Part shown: positions 1 through 11,076 of the stretch, piece after piece
Layout of the letters: each line of letters begins with the position of its first letter
Numbering within the stretch: the stretch's first letter is position 1
Assembly (NCBI GenBank): GCA_037957365.1
Contig: JARHVA010000398.1
Coordinates: 4,415,001-4,479,000 of the forward strand
Source of the DNA: Torreya grandis
Taxonomy: Eukaryota; Streptophyta; Pinopsida; Cupressales; Taxaceae
Length of the DNA stretch: 64,000 nt
Direction: 5' to 3'
Notes under the pieces: generated by a model
Database searches by the model: none
Told to the model about the DNA's origin: nothing
Seen by the model: the letters and a program-made list of their open reading frames with translations, nothing else
Position numbers and translations under genes: made by a program

Positions 1-1634
1 GTAATTTAATAACTAGGCTTTATGGAGGGGGTTGAGCCCTTGGATTTATCATATATAAGATGGTTGTCTTCCCAACTCAAAATTTGAATCTTGTGTGGTT
101 GTGGTTGATGTAACCACATCATCAATGTCTAAGATAAATTCAACATTTGATTGGGTAGGGTCTTGGGAATATAAATAGTCACAAAAAATAAGTTAATCTT
201 CTGCTCCCCCAAGTGAGGTATTAGGCACCCCTAGATCCTTCTTTATTAATTTGAGTGTCACATGGTGTGTGCATGAGGGTTTACCTTATTATATGAGAGT
301 TCTTATTAACTCAAAATTCTTATTAATCCTATCCTCTAATTGATCGGAGTCTAGTCTATACATCCACTATTGTGATAGAAGGCTACCCTTAAATGATTTT
401 CAAGAGGTATTATTTCATATTAACTAATTATACCTATTCCTTGACTTGGGATTCATATTTACCATTGAGGAATAATAAATCATGGTTATATGGCCCATGA
501 TGATAGACAATACCAAGTCCCTTTATGTGGTTTTGCACCTAATCATGTAGATCCCAATTCTTGTGTGGTAATGTGCCCAATGAATAATACTCTTTATATA
601 TGTCTAATTCATATAAATTGTTATGGTTTATGTAGCATATTCTACCAATCATGAGGTGAGATCCTTCAAACTAAATCTTCTTTCTCTTGTGCATGTCTTC
701 ATTAATACCTCACCATAACTAAGAGGAAATTTATTGCTCCACTAGTTTGTCGAAGACATACTTGGAGAGGTGTAAGGGTGATACCTTATAGAATATGACC
801 ATGATGATAGTGAAATATGGGTACAAATAGTAGTCTCTTCTAATTGAAATTGTATCTCTAATACTTTTGGATATCCTAGGTTAGGGGAATCATGGATAGC
901 CATCCATACCTGGGGGTAGACATCTTAAGTAATACATATAATGTTTTGAGTGTATGTGTGTATGTGCATAAAAGAATAGGAATCACATATACAATTATTG
1001 GTATATTCTAGAGCTAGGATCTAGAGTGACCTAAACATAGACTATGCCAAGGATAGTGTTGATGAGGTAAGACACCATGTATAAATGACCTGCCTAAGGC
1101 CTCTTATTTTTATTTAATATTTTCTCTTGCAAACTTGCACCAATCACTTCAACTAGAGTGAATGTCAACTCTGAGGTCATTAGTAAGTTGATAAATATAA
1201 CCCACTTATGGTGTAAGAATTTGATGCTTAGATAGCTAAATAAGTTATTCAAGAGGGTCATCCCAATTTGGATTTCCATCCTAAATTTGGTTAGTAGCAT
1301 TGGTTGTTTATCCTTAAATTTGATAGTCTTTCCAGGGAACATCCAACTACTGTGTGTCTTCTCAATTAATTTTTATTTATTCTATACCACTAGCTTACGA
1401 AAATTGTAAGTGGAATCTACAATGGGTATGGAAAAGCACTATTTTGTGCTCCAAATGGTGTAATAACATGACTCCAATTATATTCCCAATAAATAATAGG
1501 TCCTGTAGGAGGTCAATGCATGGCATGACCTTCAACTTTGCTATTGTGAAGTGTAGCCCTTGATATTTGAAGGGTAAGAGATTTGAAACCAATTTATGTT
1601 GAGTTGGAGTCAAGTTTTCTTCATGAGTGCGCAT
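1..1634 (-). pseudogene. Possible decayed protein-coding frame, unidentified
   Basis: On the minus strand, stretches of 60 to 100 codons read through with only scattered stops, from about 1634 down to the window edge, with at least two frame changes (near 1340 and near 400). Two open pieces are 1395-1634 and 1094-1342. The latter includes the phrases LLMTSELTFTLVEVIGASL and FLHHKWVIFINLL. Most stops are TAA or TAG where CAA or CAG would restore the frame, which is the decay pattern seen in the undoubted retroelement genes of this window. I do not recognise the protein. It could be part of another retroelement cut by the window edge or an old host gene. Coding origin is a guess from frame openness alone. 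Confidence 0.3.
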
Positions 1635-2683
1635 TTTAACCTAATTTATCATCTCCCATAGTGTTGAATAGTTATTATAATCATTTTTAATATTACAAGC
1701 TTGAAGAAAGTATCTTTGTATTCAATTGAATATTTGATAGAAAACCTTGATGAGGATAGAGTCCCTCAAAAAAAATTCAATGAAGATGTCATTACTATTT
1801 GATTGTGTTGATATTAGTCTAGTTTTCAAGTTAACAATTCGGCTCTCCTAAGTATACTATTAGGTTTGAAACACCAGTAGATAGGGATTGATAGTTGAAG
1901 ATTAATTAAGTTCACAAGGTAGCTTGAGATTAATGAGCATGTCATCATTTGAAATGATTTGATATATTTTTGTAATTTATTTCCAATTTATGTGCCATTA
2001 ATCTCTAACATATATAAATTAGGGTACATTTTAGTGGCAAATATTCATTAATTGAAAAATATTAAATTGTTGGGAAATTATATTTGGCAATTTTGGAGTA
2101 GTACATAAGACCCAGTCACCTAAAAATTTGATATGTAAATTTTATTTTGGGTAAACTCACCAATTATTTATAATAATTTTATTATAAGCCATATAATTCA
2201 CCTTATATATATTACATATGTTCACATGGGTTACCATCCAAGTTTCATTCTTTACCTCATTACCAAGTTGAATCTTTAGGGTGCTCAACATCATCATTGC
2301 ATCCATCATATTGTCACCATGTGACTACATATTTGTAACCACCTAACTATGTTTGCTGCTTAATTGCTACCACCTAACTATGTATTCTAATTCCCAAACT
2401 CTATCACCTAACTACATCTTGTCACTGCTTGACTAGTGTCACTTGATAACACCTTTCCATCACCCAAATATAGTCATTTGACTGTATCTTACATCATGCT
2501 ACTACCAACTTCATCCATTACCTAGTTACATTATCCTATTACCTATTTTCATCCTCCCTACATTATAATGTCGTTAGGTGGTACAAGTAAAACAACATAG
2601 AAATTATTACTAAAATCTAGCATTTTATCTTATTTAGAAAGTCAAGAAAAATGATCGTGTAAATGGCATGCACTCTAAATATA
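1635..2683. other. AT-rich intergenic sequence, no gene seen
   Basis: No open frame or motif was recognised. The segment ends at the target duplication of the large gypsy element and would originally have been continuous with the sequence starting at 36270. Its last 370 bases contain the CACCTAACTA-like tract listed separately. Confidence 0.6.
2317..2560. repeat. Degenerate CACCTAACTA-type low-complexity tract
   Basis: Variants of the string (t/c)caccta-act(a) recur about every 30 to 40 bases, with clear copies near 2338, 2371 and 2405 and looser ones (cacttgat, cacccaaat, acctagtta) up to about 2560. An inverted match (ttaggtggt) follows near 2573. Spacing is irregular, so this is cryptic simplicity rather than a clean tandem array. 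Confidence 0.5.
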
Positions 2684-2688
2684 AGTAC
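2684..2688. repeat. Left target-site duplication (agtac) of the large gypsy element
   Basis: The five bases agtac sit immediately left of the left LTR (starts tgactagcag) and recur exactly at 36265-36269, immediately right of the right LTR. The match across more than 33 kb supports a single insertion event. Confidence 0.85.
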
Positions 2689-3865
2689 TGACTAGCAGTA
2701 GATTCATAATCAAATATACTTATCTTGATTAAAATGAATAAGGAGATTTACCATATACCTGTATCTTCTACTTTCATTTAATTGTCAACCCAAGGACATA
2801 AACTTGATAAGATGACATTGATACATGTGTACACTCAATCTTCTAATTTGACCTTCTATTAATTATAATCTAAGATGATAAAAAACATGCAAGAGATGGA
2901 ATGCTAGAATTGAACACTCATAAAATACTATAAATTAAATTATTACACTTATTTTATCTTTGTAATTTTCCTTAAAATAATTATATGCAAAACTAAAAAT
3001 CACACAATTTAGAATTAAAATTCACAACACATAAATAAACTAAATAACATGCTTAGTTATTTAATAGTTTGGATTTTTGATGCAAGACTTACAAAGAGGG
3101 GCCTTCCTCCTTCTCACTCTAGCTTCAATCCTTCCTCTTACAATAATGAAATAGACTCAAAAATGATTTTTCATATTAATCAAAATGTAGTAAAGAATTA
3201 CTATAAAAAATTACAATAACAACTGTCTTACAAAATATACTTATGATATATTGCTCTAATTGATCCCTACTTCCCCATAAAATCTGATGTTACCTATATA
3301 TATACAATAGGGGATAGTTTTTATATAAAACAATATACATTCCAAACTAAGAAACATTCATTTATATGATAAGAATAATTTGGTCCTTCTACTAAGATCA
3401 CCATTCATATGAATCTTGTAATATTACCTCAAGACAAATAAAGTTTTTTTAGTCTTCAACCACATCCTTATTACACTCCATAGAGGTTGTTATTGTTTAT
3501 GTGATTTGGTCGAATTAGGAATCAAATTCTATTTGTTCACTGCTTTGATTATGCAGTGGCTACAGGATGTGTCTACATGATGAGATCCCTTTGTTGTAGG
3601 ATGGTCTATGTTATATACCTATTAATTCAAAACATATTTTAAACACATTATAGATAAAATCATCCTATAGTAGAGGATAAGTATTATATACTTGATTCTA
3701 AGACAAAGTTCTAACTATTCAAAGATTATGAGAACATAATGCTATTTGCAAGATTATGGTTGTTTGAGGATAAAAAATGATGGGAAAGCAGTTCAAAATC
3801 ATGATAAACAAGAAGGATGAGTGTGACAGATGAGGACAAAAACATGACAATTTTTGTGTTCATCA
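2689..3865 (-). repeat. 3' LTR of the large gypsy element
   Basis: About 1,177 bp beginning tgactagcag and ending catca. It aligns along its length with 25538-25565 plus 35120-36264 (about 1,173 bp), for example the shared string ttctactttcatttaatt near 2768 and 35168. The two copies differ by scattered substitutions and small indels, so the insertion is old. The right copy ends catcg, a likely A-to-G change of the terminal base. Confidence 0.88.
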
Positions 3866-4469
3866 TAACCTCCAAATTAAGACCTTGCTCATCCTCAGGA
3901 AATAAAATTTTTCATTTCATTTCACAAATATTTTTGAAATCTAGAGGCTCCATATAACCACTTGATAAATGAGCATAAAATTCATGTCATTGTTCATAAA
4001 ACTACTAGTTTCTAACCTCTTTAGCTTCATCTAATGGAGTTTTATCCTATCAATATATAACATGATACCAAAATAGAGGGGGCTGTAATTTTATTCTCAA
4101 TAGTTGAGATCTTATTTCACCTGCGAGTAGAATATATCTTGTGACTCTTTCAAATGTTACCTTTAAATTGAAAGGGGAATATGGCTCTTTCCTTTTTATA
4201 TTAGGAGTGAGCTCATTCCATATTCCTATGTAATATTATTTTGATGCAGGTCTAATATAAGTTCTCAACCACAATTAAAAATTTTGGGTTGCATCATAAT
4301 TTTTGGCAAACCAAGCCCTAACTTCCTTCTGCGACCATTCCTTTCTATCAACATAATCTTAGGTTTAGCTGACTCTCTTCTAATAATCAATTGACTTTCC
4401 CTTTCCTTTTTCTTATATTCATTAATCTCTCATCCTCTCATATGCTCATTCAAAATATATGATTGGAAA
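3866..4469. other. Untranslated part of the large gypsy element next to its 3' LTR
   Basis: No open frame is visible on either strand. A polypurine tract should lie at 3866-3880 on the minus strand; the bases there (taacctccaaattaag on the plus strand) give only a weak purine run. The antisense ORF starts at the right edge. Confidence 0.5.
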
Positions 4470-5627
4470 ATGTCACTTTTGGATGAACTTGTGCTAAAGT
4501 TCAATCAATATTGGATGTCTTATGCAAGAGGTGAAAACATTAGATGAACTTGTGCTAAGTTTAAATCTTTGGAGAAGAGAACAAGAGGTCACATAAAATA
4601 TATAGAACTATGAACAAGATGTCTTTCAAGTTCTAGATAGGTATTATAAGTCACTAGAGTATTACAAAAGCCAATACAATACATAAGGAGGACAATGAGG
4701 AAAGAGGAGAAGATAAAGCTCTCCAAGAAAGTGGAGGATAAGAAAAAGAGTGTGAAGAAATAAAAACCAAAATAATTTTATGAAAGTAAAGAAGAGGGTA
4801 TCAAAAATGATCTTAGAAGGAGTAATATTTATTTCACATGTAAATTACCTTGGAATCCTAACCACCAATTTAGGAACAATAAAGCAGAAGACTTTGAGGT
4901 GCCCATTTTCTTGTAGGAAGAAATATTTGAACCATATATTGAAAGGAAGCATCCCATGGAGAAATATACCATTCCAAAATAAGTTGAATAAGATGTTCCT
5001 ATTCAAGGAACACCCATGCCACAAAAGGAACATTTGCAGACTAGTGAAGAGAGCATCCAAGTAAAAGAGCATGTCTCCATAGTAGAAGCATTATATGTGG
5101 GAGTTATGTATGCAAGTACACATAAGGAGATGATTGAAGAGGTCAAACCATATGTAGAGGATGAAATCCAAGATTTGGTGGAGGATAAAATAATCATGAG
5201 TGTTGTGGAGATGTTGTGTGGAAAATAAAGTCACCTTGCATTTTTTTCTTAAGTGTCAGAAAAGCTGCAAGTTTCAAACATGGCTTCTAAAGAGAAAGTT
5301 GTGGAAGAAGAGATTCCCAAAAATAAGCTACATATTTTCCATGAGAATGGGAAGGATAAATATGTAGGCTTTGAGAAGCCAAATCTTGACTTGAAGCCAA
5401 AGTATAAACTTGTTACAATGTAAGTAATTATAACCATTAAGTTTGGTGATGGCATTTGGATGAATCGCAATAAAGGCATTAATGTTGTATAAGATGCCTT
5501 TAGTTTCACCAAGAGGTATTTAGATGGGGTAAACATGAATACCATCCTAGCATGGTAAAATCCACAAGAAATATCAAGGGTTGGGAATTACAGATTCCCA
5601 TAATTGGTTTGGGATCCAAGTATTTAG
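4470..5627 (+). pseudogene. Antisense ORF of the large gypsy element (about 386 codons), unknown function
   Basis: One plus-strand frame runs from the ATG at 4470 to the TAG at 5625-5627, opposite to gag-pol of the element that contains it. It is interrupted only by stops that are TAA/TAG/TGA at CAA/CAG/CGA-like positions, and I saw no frameshift. The predicted product is charged. A lysine-rich stretch lies near codons 75-100, glutamate-rich segments lie in the middle (around EEVKPYVEDEIQDLVEDK), and a more conserved-looking tail contains the phrase IFHENGKDKYVGFEKPNLD. No catalytic motif, signal peptide or membrane segment is visible. Extra ORFs in antisense between pol and 3' LTR are known in plant Tat-lineage elements such as Grande. 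I infer this is such an ORF, but I do not recognise the protein. The true start could lie further upstream. Confidence 0.65.
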
Positions 5628-5646
5628 ATTCTTAAAGTTAATCTAG

Positions 5647-5664
5647 TTGCTTGAGGACAAGCAA
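5647..5664 (+). promoter_or_regulatory. Hairpin ttgcttg-agga-caagcaa after the antisense ORF
   Basis: A perfect 7-bp stem with a 4-base loop starts 20 bases after the end of the antisense ORF. It is followed by a G-rich run (gggaagggtgg, 5670-5680). From general knowledge, a ttgcttgaggacaagcaa-type hairpin followed by a G-rich stretch is common near the 3' end of plant Athila/Tat elements, normally on the sense strand. Here it lies on the strand of the antisense ORF. Confidence 0.55.
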
Positions 5665-5811
5665 TCTTTGGGAAGGGTGGATTTTTTATGTCCATTTCTT
5701 TCCAAAAGTGACATATAAGTTATGATTTTATTCCCTATTATGAGGCACAACATAGCTATGAAGATATAAATCACATAATTGTGCTTCTTCTTGTGATACC
5801 TTTTTATAAAA

Positions 5812-6302
5812 TTAAAAGAAAGAGAGGGGGATTACTTCATAAGGCATGCCATAGTAAATTATCATGAAATTAAACTTATGCCATTTTTCCTTAAGATAAA
5901 CTGAATATACCCTTGTAGGAGGCCTACAGATAATGATCTCTTGAGTAAGACTAGCCAGATCTTCAACTTTATGTTATAGTTTGGAGATCCTTTCTTATTT
6001 CAACTTGACCTCTTATTTTAATTTCTTGTTATCCTTTTTTAATTTCATGAAAATTTCATACTAACTATCTATCCATCTCATCAATTTAGAAGACATCATA
6101 GATGAGGAATTATACCTAATAGCTTGGGAAATTGTAGTTTTTTCCTATTGCTTTACTATTATGTAAGGTTGTGAAACAATGACTACAAGATGGATTTCTA
6201 TAGAGGGTTGTAGCTAAAAAACTATTGTATCAAGTGCATCTATCCCTCCTCTTGACTGATCCTATATCTTCTTCCTTAATCACTCTATTTCTTGTAAGGC
6301 TT
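5812..6302 (-). pseudogene. 3' part of the sense extra ORF of the large gypsy element
   Basis: The minus-strand frame reaches the stop at 5812-5814. It encodes a lysine/glutamate-rich, probably coiled-coil stretch followed by a short hydrophobic, tyrosine-containing tail (around KWHKFNFMIIYYGMPYEV). Internal stops are of the CAA/CAG/CGA-decay type. When the two copia insertions and one copy of each target duplication are ignored, the frame continues without a shift through 12995-13043 into 18133-18300. The coding strand here and the antisense ORF (ending 5627) converge. Position, between integrase and 3' LTR, is that of the env-like or additional ORFs of Athila/Tat elements. No transmembrane or fusion-peptide signature is evident, so an envelope role is not supported. 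Confidence 0.55.
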
Positions 6303-6307
6303 ACTCC
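6303..6307. repeat. Left target-site duplication (actcc) of copia element 1
   Basis: actcc flanks the left LTR and is matched by gctcc at 12990-12994 with one mismatch. Reading the surrounding ORF through the junction keeps it in frame, which supports this as the insertion site. Confidence 0.7.
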
Positions 6308-6784
6308 TATCAGAGGATTCACCAAGGTTTGAATAATGAGGATGCACGAGTCGTGGTTACACATGACAAAGCAAGTGAATACCACAAAATGCTAAAGTAA
6401 ATTAAATCAAACAAGAGACAATTGCATAGAAAATTTAGAGAAAAGCCAATATTCCATTAACATAAGATGGCCAAAGTGAAGAATACATATTGGAGAGCAT
6501 GTAAGTAAATCCTCCACAAAAGGTGATCAAGGCACCCCAAGAATAGACTGTAACTCTTCCATGAAAGGTGGTGACAAGGTGCTAAGAATAGAGAAGTAAC
6601 TCCCATACCTGAAATAGTTGACAAAAGAGTTACTTATGACATTCTTATGACACCTATGACACATCTATGACACACATCTCCACATAAGCTAGCCTATCCC
6701 ACGAATGTAGGAAAACTCCATGTATGCACAAATATATAATTTCCCTAATTAACTAATAGGGAAAAATAAAAACCTACACTAATA
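6308..6784 (-). repeat. 3' LTR of copia element 1
   Basis: About 477 bp from tatcagagg to cctacactaata. It matches 12512-12989 nearly base for base over long stretches (for example gacacctatgacacatctat near 6650 and 12859). The first few bases differ (tatcagagg against tatggaaag). Confidence 0.92.
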
Positions 6785-6796
6785 CCCCCCATAAGC
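6785..6796 (-). promoter_or_regulatory. Polypurine tract of copia element 1
   Basis: On the minus strand this reads gcttatgggggg and directly abuts the 3' LTR, as expected for the plus-strand DNA primer of an LTR retrotransposon. Confidence 0.7.
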
Positions 6797-7019
6797 GTAG
6801 CTTAGGTGGGTAGTGTGGAAATATAAAATGGGTCCCAACAACTAGGCCTAATGAGGTACCCATGTACAAATGCAATCTCCCATAAGATATAGAAAATGAG
6901 AAAACCCGTAGGAAAAAGACTCCCCCCCCCAAAAAAAAAGAGAGACATAAAAGAAATGAAGAGGCTAGTGGACCCCCCCGAAGAAGATGTTGCTATAGAA
7001 GTGGACCACACCCCAAGAA

Positions 7020-10000
7020 GAGCTCATAGATGAATGGACTTGCTCTTGGTGAAAGGTTTGGTGAAGATGTTTGTAACCTTCTCTAAAGACTAGCAAAATA
7101 TCAAGTCAATGACCTGACTATGAATAAGCTCCTGAATGAAATGCATGTGAATCTCTATGTGCTTGGTTTACTGGTGCTAAACCAGATTCTTGTAAATCTA
7201 AATGGCACTCTGGTTGTCACAATAAATGAGGTGGGCTGCCTGATAGGAATGCCAAACTCAGAAAGTATCCCCTGAAGCCAAATTGCCTTAGTAGATGCAT
7301 TAACATCTCCCCTATACTCTACCTCTGTGGATGATATAGCAATATCATTTTGCTTCTTATTAGACCAACTGATAGGACTAGAACCTAGAGAGAAATTGTA
7401 ACTAGAAGTGGACTTTCAAGTCTGTGAATCACCAGCCCAGTCTGAATCTATATATCTAACCAAGTCAACCTCTATGCCAAATCTATAATGAATCCCATAT
7501 CTATGTGAACCTTGTATGTAATGCAAGATCTTCTTAGCTAAATTCCAATGTAGCTCATGAGGTTCTTGCATAAATCTAGAGACAAGTCCCATTGCATATG
7601 ATATGTTGGTCTTGGTGTGAGTCAAGTAGATGAGACTACCAACAAGTTGTTGATACCAAGTGGCATCAACTAATGGTGAAGAACAGTTAGCCTCAAGCTT
7701 GACTCCTAATAGAAAGGGAGTCGGAGATGGCTTGTAATCAACCATGTGAAACTGAGACAATAAATCAAGAGCATACATAGGTTGTGTAAGAGAAATCCAT
7801 AAATCTAACTGTGAGATCTTGATGCCAAGGAAGTAGTGCAACAAACCCAAGTCAATCATGTCAAATCTATCTTAGAGAGATGCCTACACTGCTGAAATAG
7901 CCGATGAAGAACTCCCAGTGATCAAAATGTCATCAACATATATAATCAAAATTAGTAGCGAATCATCCTACTGTAAAAAGTAGATATTGGGGTCAAAATG
8001 GCACCTAGTGAAACTCGTTGTGAGAAGGAAGTAATCCATCTTGGCATACCAAGCCTGAGGGGCCTATTTGAGGCCATAGATAGATTTCCTAAGTTTGCAT
8101 ACTAAGGAAAAATCCTAAATAAATCCTGGCAGCTACTCCATGTAGATCTCCTCCTCTAGGTCTCCATGAAGAAAGGCACTCTTCAAATCCATCTGGTGCA
8201 CATCCCAACCATGTGCTGCGGCAATAGCCAAGGTGAGTCAGATATAAGTCATCTTTGCAATGGGTGCAAAGGTCTTTGAGTAGTCAATGCCTACCACCTA
8301 TGAGAAACCCTTGGTGACCAGTTGTGCCTTGTACTTATCAATCGACCCATTTGCTACAAACTTGGTCTAATATATCCACCTACATTGAACCATCTTCCTT
8401 CCCCTAAGAAGTGAAGTCAAGTCCCAAGTGTGATTTTTGATTAAGGAAGAATATTCCTCCTCCATAACATTATCCCACTCAGGTACCCCTGATGCCTCTA
8501 AAAAATTTTATGGATCCAAAACTGAAGCAAAGAAGGCATGCAGATCTCTCTGATAACCCCCCTAGTGTGTCTGTCATCTGTAGGATCTCCTACCCAAGTG
8601 CCAGCACTCTCAAGTGTCTGTCTGGCCAAAAGTGGCCCAAAAGTGGGTGAGTCAGGTGCTAACTCCTCATCCTCTGACTGACTATAGGTGGATGACATGG
8701 TATCACTATCCTCACTATCTAAACTCAAAGAAGAAGAAGATGTCTCTAGCTCAGGAACCTATTGTGGCTGATCTGAATCTGATGAGGAATCATCAAGAAG
8801 TAAATCTGATGAGGGAGAAGAAGTGTCAAGTGTTGAGTCTCTAGGACTCTCTTAAAAAATGGACACTTCTCTTGATGAACAACTCATGAGTGACTAGATC
8901 TAGAAGGCAATACCCCTTAATACCATCTAAATATCCTACAAAGATGCAAGGCTTGGACTAACATTCCATAAATTTATGTTTCTTCTTTGGTATTTGGGCC
9001 ATGGCTAGGGATCCAAAAACCCTAAGGTGCTCAACATTAGGTTTCCTTTTATGCCAAGATTTAAAGGGTGTTATCCCTTTCAAAGCTTTGTGAGGAACCC
9101 TATTTTGAATGTAGCAAGCATAATTGATGGCTTCGGCCCAGTACTATGGTGCTAAGGATTTAGAGTGAATCATACAACTACCCATCTCTTTCAAGAATCT
9201 ATTTTTGCATTTTTCAACCCCATTTTGTGAAGGACTATAAGTGACTATCATTGCAAATCAATCCTCTCTATGGTGAAAAATTTCTCAAACTTGTTGCTGA
9301 CATACTCCCCTCCATTATCAATTCAAATAACCTTGATGGATTTCTCACTCTATTTCTCAACAAGAGCCTTAAATTCTAGAAAATTTTCAAACACTTCAGA
9401 CTTTCGTTTGAGAAAATATATCCAAGTGTACCTAGAGAAATCATCAATGAAAGTAAGGATGTACTTGGCCCTTGTGAAAGATGGTTTAGGAAAGGGTCTC
9501 GATACATCACTATGGACTAACTCCAAAGGTTGTGAAGCCCTCCAAGCTTTACCTTTATCAAATTTTGCTTTAGGATGCTTCCAAAGGGAGCACCCCTCAC
9601 AAAGTCCTTTTGAGAATTGAACACGAGGCAAGCCACTGACCATGTCATTTTTACAAAGTTGTTCAAGCTAGCAGTAGTTAAGGTGGCCAAACAGCTCATG
9701 CCATAATTTGCTAACTCCATCTGAATGAGTTAGCAATGTTGTTGGAAAATAATCAGGTGAAAAATTTGAGGTGTATAACCTTGCTTGGTGATCTACCCTA
9801 CCCACTTCCACTGTAGCATCACTATGCAACTCCCTAATAGCCACTGAATCTGGGGAAAACTCAACTCTCATGGCCCGACCAATGTGAGTGATTTGGTACA
9901 CTGATAGGAGATTGGTTGAAAGAGAAGGAACACTTAGAACATTATTGAATGTTCCTCCTTTTATTTCAACTGACCTTCTTCTTGCAACAAAACTGTTGTG

Positions 10001-10200
10001 TCATCACCCAAACTAATTAAAGTCATGTTACAAGGATCTAAAGATGAAAACTCAACTAGGGAAGAGCCCATGTGGTGAGAAGCACCCAAGTAAATGACCC
10101 ATGAAGATGTAGAAGTTGTTGTAGCTGTAAGGGCCTTGCCCTTTTCTTTCTCCTTACCCTTGTCTTTTGCCTTAGTAGAATTGTGGGTAGATGAATTCTA
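7020..10200 (-). pseudogene. pol pseudogene of copia element 1 (PR-INT-RT-RNase H)
   Basis: Domains in coding order. Protease: near 10050-10125, W-V-I-Y-L-G-A-S-H-H-M occupies the active-site position, so the catalytic D-S is Y-L. Integrase: 9668-9901 has LWHELFGHLNY (zinc-binding arm); 9350-9643 has CxxC, VHSD and FIDDFSRYTW; DNGGEY follows near 9320. RT: near 8100-8220, [20 protein letters not shown]; near 7910-7955, the polymerase motif YVDDILITGSS; 7416-7859 carries the DLGLLHYFLGI thumb region. RNase H: DSDWAGD near 7425 and a VEYRG site near 7310, with the C-terminal part ending near 7030. Several stops and at least three frameshifts separate these pieces, so no product is possible. Order and motifs are diagnostic of Ty1/copia. 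Confidence 0.92.
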
Positions 10201-10249
10201 CTTGATGGACTCAAGAACACCTATGTTGTGCTTCTCTAGAAGATGAGTT

Positions 10250-11076
10250 AGGTGATCTATTTGTTTATTCATGCATTTATGTTCATCATGCCCTATCTTT
10301 TTATAATAGGCACACTTAAACTTTTCCTTCTTAGGTTTAGCTTTGGAGGATGAAGACTCAGTGTTGTTTTGGTAGGATTGTTGTTTTCTTTCTTCTTCTC
10401 CTAGTCCTTGTTCTTTTTCTTCTTCTCCTTTGTTGAAGTCTTATCCTTACCATTTTTAGATATCAAAGTTTGGGGTTGAGTAGACTTCATTGTGACCATT
10501 TGAATTAGCTTATCTTATTCCCTAGTCAAGTCGGTAATGAATGAATCCAAAGAAGGCATTTTCCATGTAGTGCCAAGGGCACTTTTGTGGCATGGAAAGT
10601 GGAGACAAAGACTGAATAGCTTGCACCTAACTTTGTGAGAATAGAAAAGATAAGTTGATCATCTTTCTTCTCTATCCCACATTCTTTCAATTGTAATCTA
10701 AGGGCCTTAAACTTAGTGAAGGAGTCTTGTAAGATGTCAAAGTTGCTGGGACTTAGACTTATGAGTTCATTTTTGAGCTCATAACCTCTCATCTCATCAA
10801 GCTTCCCAAATAAGGTTTCTAGGGTGTCCCATATATCTTTGGGAGTCTTGGAGGTTTCTAAATGGAAGAGAAGTCTAGAGACATGGATAAGCTCAGTAAT
10901 TTATAGGCTTCATCACTATGGTTGTACCACTTGACCTTTTCAACATTAGTGTTGTGTTCTACTTTAGTACCCATGGTGATCCTATAAAACCCTTTGCTTC
11001 TAAGAATGATTGACATTTTAACCTTCCATTCATGATATTTTAAGGGTGTTAGGGGTTTAATTTGAAAAGAATCCAT
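10250..11076 (-). pseudogene. gag pseudogene of copia element 1
   Basis: Starts at the ATG at 11076 with MDSFQIKPLTPLKYHEWKVK, the usual N-terminal layout of copia gag (a W-x-x-K segment about 17 residues in). It continues in pieces at 10858-11076 and 10526-10792. A single zinc knuckle lies near 10285-10330 with spacing CX2CX4HX4C, but the second cysteine is tyrosine (TAT). A lysine/serine-rich linker leads to the protease. A stop after 10858 and a frame change break the ORF. Confidence 0.85.

Noticed and set aside
5690..5812. A separate plus-strand retroelement ending here, suggested by the hairpin and G-rich tract
   Set aside because: An LTR starting near 5690 would have to overlap the minus-strand extra ORF that stays open down to 5812, and no second LTR copy was found.
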